Positions 46,795 through 50,512 of a DNA stretch of 50,512 bases are shown here, one piece after another. The notes under the pieces were generated by a model, which made no database searches, was not told the DNA's origin, and was given only the letters and a program-made list of their open reading frames with translations. Position numbers and translations under genes: made by a program. Source of the stretch: Lingula anatina (Eukaryota; Brachiopoda; Lingulata; Lingulida; Lingulidae); NCBI RefSeq assembly GCF_001039355.2, contig NW_019773635.1:7635-58146 (forward strand), in the 5' to 3' direction. The first letter of the stretch is position 1. Each line of letters begins with the position of its first letter.

Positions 46795-47048
46795 GGGGTT
46801 TCCACACCTAGATCGATCTAACAGGATCGATCCATCTCAAAGGAGTTTCTCGCTAAATTGCTTTTAGCTTAAGCGTCTAAGATGTCTTGCATGCCTACTG
46901 AAGCTGTTAAACGATAGTTAATTACCCCCTAACAGCCTCAGTATGCGTGCCAGACATCTAAGCCGCTTAAGTTGCTTGCAATTTAGCGAGAAACCCCTTG
47001 GAGATAGATCGATCCACAGTTAGTACGATAGGGTCTGGGAATGGTCCC
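46795..47048. mobile_element. MITE-like element, GATCGATC family, copy 3 (best preserved)
   Basis: Long inverted arms: TAGATCGATC and TTTCTCGCTAAATTGC at the left, GCAATTTAGCGAGAAA and TAGATCGATCC at the right, with AGCTTAAGCG(T)CTAAGATGTCTTGC and ACATCTAAGCCGCTTAAG also paired. Central TAGTTAATTAC as in the other copies. About 250 bp, non-coding. Confidence 0.8.
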
Positions 47049-49200
47049 TTAAAATATCCTTGAGATTTGACAACAGGGTCACAGTAGACAATTGTGTCAA
47101 AAATAAGCCAGAGACATATTTGTGAATATCTAGTGAAAGAAATCTGTGACTCTGTGTTACTGACTAGGTCACTGAATCTGCGTGTCCCCGTTATTGCCTT
47201 GTCCGTTTAACGCACTTATTTTTATTTCGAATTTACTGATTGTCTTTGGTAATCATGAAGGCTCCTATCGGAAATTAAGAAAATCGGATTTTGAACCACC
47301 AGGTACATATAGTTTTAGTCTGCCGGCTCCGCCAGATATACGCCCATAGTTGTGTGATGCAAACTTTGTTGTTTGTTGCGGATAGCTGTTACACGTCGCG
47401 GTTTGTTGCCGCAGTTGGAAACGTGTTCCTAATTAAGCCAATTGCTTTAAGACGACGCCCTTTGAACTCTGCGGCCAGTTCAACAGTCAGCAGGCTTTGC
47501 AAGACAAGATAGAGGAGAAGCTGTATTATCCCTGATATCAATGCCGCAGATCGTGCTGTAGCCTATCTACAGGACTTTTCACGTTATATTTGCTGGGGTT
47601 GTATGTTGAGTGGGTAGGTATGCTTCAACACGGGTAGGTACGCTTCTACACGCTCTCTGCAGGGGGAAATCCTCTACCAGGGCGACAGATTGATTTTCCA
47701 CAGATATTCACAGATATGTCTCTAGATAAATAGACAGTCATTTTGGTCGCTTCAGCCAAAATGTCCACAATAATAACTGCGGCCCTGGTAGAGGGTAGAA
47801 CGGGGATAAGATTTTTGAGGAAAATCGAGATAATGTAACCATTATCAAGGTGTATTTAATTAATCGTTTATTCCTGTACTTATTACGCTTATTTGAATTT
47901 ATATCATATTATGGCTTGTTTTTCAGGGTCATTTTTTCCTACGTTCACTCACGTGACTTATAACAACTTGTTGTGTTGCTTAGTGCAGTTTGCTTTGCGT
48001 TATTTTGTTAAACTCCTTTCGTAGTGTAGGACGTTCTGTCGTGTAGTGCGTTGCTCAGTGTTGATACCTTTGTGAAACTTTCCGAAAGCTTGAAAGTTAC
48101 AGTTTTACTTAGTACTAAAATTTATTAGATCTATTTTATATTCTTTAGTAGTTTAACCCTTTTAGTTTGATGTTTTTCTTTGTTTTATGAATGTTTAGAC
48201 TTACAATGTTTCTTATTTTACACTTCTTTTGTTGAAGTTTAATCTCACTTTCATTTGGAAGACTGTTAAAATAAATTTTGATTATATTAACACATTATGT
48301 TAGTTTTTTTCATTAACAATAATAACTAAGTAATTCCATGTGTTCATTTCTTGTTTTTTATCACTCTTATTATTGATACGCACGCATCACTCATTGGTCA
48401 AAACTTTCCTGACCGCCATTTTTTTAGTTTCAATGCTCAGAAGTCACTCAGCTGCCCATCAATTAAGACGTGCAGGTCAACTGCATCAACTTTTTCTCAT
48501 CTTATCACATGCACAGCGATGTACAGATACTTAAATTATTTAAGATTCAATATATTCAGCACTGTAATTGTCCAAGCAGTAGTTATAGAACCATAAAAGT
48601 TCTCCTGATAAACTGATACTTTACCGGCCAATATTCCGTCTTCTGACTTTATCAGTGCCTGGTGCGGTGATATATGTAACAACTTCCACAATACCCTTTC
48701 CCCCTCCCCCCCCCTCCTCCCCCTCCTCCCCCTCCCCCCTCCCCCCCACACACACACCCTCTTCCTGCCCCTAATGTGAAGTTTTTTCTCTCTCCTCTCT
48801 TGTAACTCCAGAGATTGGGTTGATAATATTGTCATACGGTATAAATAAACAAGTTAATGCGCTCCAACTTTCTATTCTTATGTTATGTTATCATATTTTT
48901 AACAATCTGTTGTGGTTGTGGGCTGTCTTGGAGAAGCGCCGTCCAGGTGTCTGGGTAAGCGCGCGTGATGCGAATAGAAGCTCTCCACGACGAGATACCT
49001 GGCAGGACATGCCTGTGCGTTCAAGTCCTCAAAATGCGATTATTCCCCTGTCATTCTATATATCTACTTGATTGTAACACTTCGTAGCTGATATTCAGTA
49101 CCAGTGCTAGAGTAGTTATTGGAGCAAGAAAGTGATTTCAAGAGTGGACAGATACATGGACCCTACAAGTGGACTATAATAAGGTAGGCCCAAGTTGTCT
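47049..49200. other. Gene-free region with a C/T-rich tract
   Basis: No supported gene. A C-rich (CCCCCTCC)n tract lies at about 48697-48750. Short frames on both strands show no domain or splice context. Confidence 0.45.
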
Positions 49201-49369
49201 CAGGCCCGTAGCCAGCAATTTCAAAAGGGGGGGTTCTTTTTCTGAAAAAGTGGACCCTTTTCCATATAACCTTCATGTACCTAGATCAAATTTTACCCAG
49301 AGTGGACCTTTTCCCAGCAAAAGGAGCGGTTCTTTCGAACCCCCCGAACCCCCCTGGCTACGCGTCTGT
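49201..49369. mobile_element. MITE, CAGGCCC(G/T)TAGCCAGCA family, copy 3
   Basis: Left CAGGCCCGTAGCCAGCA, right CCCTGGCTACGCGTCTG: clear inverted partners. Internal blocks shared with the copies at 20606-20768 and 25211-25360. A (GA)n microsatellite follows at 49592-49620. Confidence 0.75.
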
Positions 49370-49587
49370 GTCTACGCTCCTGATCAGGGTGTAACGAACG
49401 CCGTTAAGTGTCACTGCCACTTAGACTGTAGCTACCACAAGGATAAGTAACTTTAGCCACTCGGGTTCACTTCACATCAAAGGGAAGTAGGGCCTACTCA
49501 CGTAACAGCCTGACGTAAGTAGATAGCCGACAGATTCAGTTCTGAAGGCCTGCACGACTAAAATCGAGGTTTATAGTCAAAACCGTC

Positions 49588-49623
<36 letters not shown>

Positions 49624-50394
49624 TGGGTTTTTAATTGACATTTTCGATGCAATTGTTTATAAATCCAACAAAACTTTTTCTCGTGCGCCCTCGCAGATTT
49701 TCGAGGTAGGCCTATTGTGACGGAGTGGAGAAAACAGTTTGATCAATGTTGAAGAAGTCTACACTCGGAGTACAGTGTACAGTGGTATTGCTGGCCAGTA
49801 TTTCACAAGTCTTCACGAGTTATACATATCCGTATGCAAGCACACTTTCTTTGTAAATCGGTGCACATTCCGAGGGGTACTCCCAGTGAAGACGGCGTTG
49901 CACACTTTTCAGAGATAGTCCAAGCGACGCCCCCAACATTCCACTACACGCGTACGCCAACAACGCCCTCCCGATGCCAAGGGCACGTGCCGACAACACC
50001 TCTGTGATTTTGCGCTGACACCCTGACGATGACATTTCAGAGGAAGCACGCCATCCACGCCCCTGTGATTCTAAATAGCGGGCTGGCAACGAACCTTAGG
50101 TGCTACCCCACCCACCCTGCACTGAGTCCACTCCCGGATGTGTGAGCAGTACTCTAGTTATTCTAAACTGAATGATTTGTCGATATCTCCGGCAACGCCT
50201 AAATACAATCGCCGTGGAGACCAGCCATTCGTGGTAGACCTGAAACACGTGTACGTTGCCTAAGGGTATTTTTTATATCCGTTTGTGAAGGCTCTCATAG
50301 CCATATGAACATTTATATTTCATGTATTTGATCGCGTGCGCAAATAACGGTGTGAAAATCACATTATAGGACAGTTATCACCGGGATTACGCAT

Positions 50395-50434
50395 CTTCTC
50401 TGAGGACGAAGTGCGAAGTGACTCTCCCGAAAAG
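50395..50434 (+). other. Possible 5' UTR exon end of a gene beyond the window
   Basis: GAAGTGCGAAGTGACTCTCC leads to GAAAAG|GTAAGTGAAG, a consensus donor, in a locally less AT-rich stretch. It could be the end of a non-coding first exon. No coding sequence is seen before it, so this is a weak call. Confidence 0.2.
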
Positions 50435-50512
50435 GTAAGTGAAGATCTATTTGTCATTTGCCTCGTCGTTTTGAGCCATCTGACACCAGTGTCGGATTTT
50501 TTTTTTTTTTTT

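Noticed and set aside
48660-48835. Gly/Arg-rich minus-strand frame
   Set aside because: Product of the C/T-rich tract.
49820-50089. 89-residue minus-strand frame in a GC-richer stretch
   Set aside because: No family resemblance and no neighbouring exons; cannot be supported as a gene.
1-50512. tRNA, rRNA or snRNA genes
   Set aside because: No convincing A/B box pair with cloverleaf or snRNA core was seen by eye; GGTTCGAA-like hits fall within MITEs.

Overview
The window is nuclear DNA of an animal. It is AT-rich, its genes are split by many GT-AG introns, and it is full of short inverted-repeat elements and minisatellites. The gene content points to a lophotrochozoan, most likely a bivalve mollusc: NB-ARC/TPR receptors carrying a DZIP3-type HEPN domain occur as tandem copies, and MITEs are abundant. 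The species assignment is inference; no rRNA or mitochondrial marker is present.

Region 1 (1-18.1 kb) holds three conserved single-copy nuclear genes, rebuilt exon by exon. The 5' two thirds of MSL3 (minus strand; chromo-barrel domain and start of the MRG domain) sits head to head with CWF19L2 (plus strand; 19 exons, 910 codons), with 226 bp between their start codons. CWF19L2 is tail to tail with RBM41 (minus strand; 7 exons, about 478 codons). Two of the three act on spliceosomes: CWF19L2 in intron-lariat processing, RBM41 with the minor spliceosome. An array of 75-bp repeats follows CWF19L2 exon 15, and each unit carries a copy of that exon's 3' end with a 5' splice site.

Region 2 (18.1-35.6 kb) is a duplicated innate-immune-like locus on the minus strand. 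One complete gene (27072-31143) encodes HEPN + NB-ARC + about 14 near-identical 42-residue TPRs. Both HEPN copies keep the R-x4-H motif of HEPN ribonucleases. A second copy (32831-34556) is cut at a single N after the NB-ARC, and a TPR-only tail (23365-24471) starts at another single N. The 5' and 3' flanks are duplicated too. The N bases may mark scaffold joins, so this is either a true tandem array or an allelic contig placed between the halves of one gene.

Region 3 (35.6-50.5 kb) holds an orphan two-exon piece of TAF1 with an in-frame stop, and a tandem pair of short MGAT4-like (GT54) glycosyltransferase genes. The first of the pair is a pseudogene with a nonsense codon and a frameshift; the second is intact. 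The last 4.5 kb is largely non-coding with dispersed MITE copies. At least six repeat families recur across the window.
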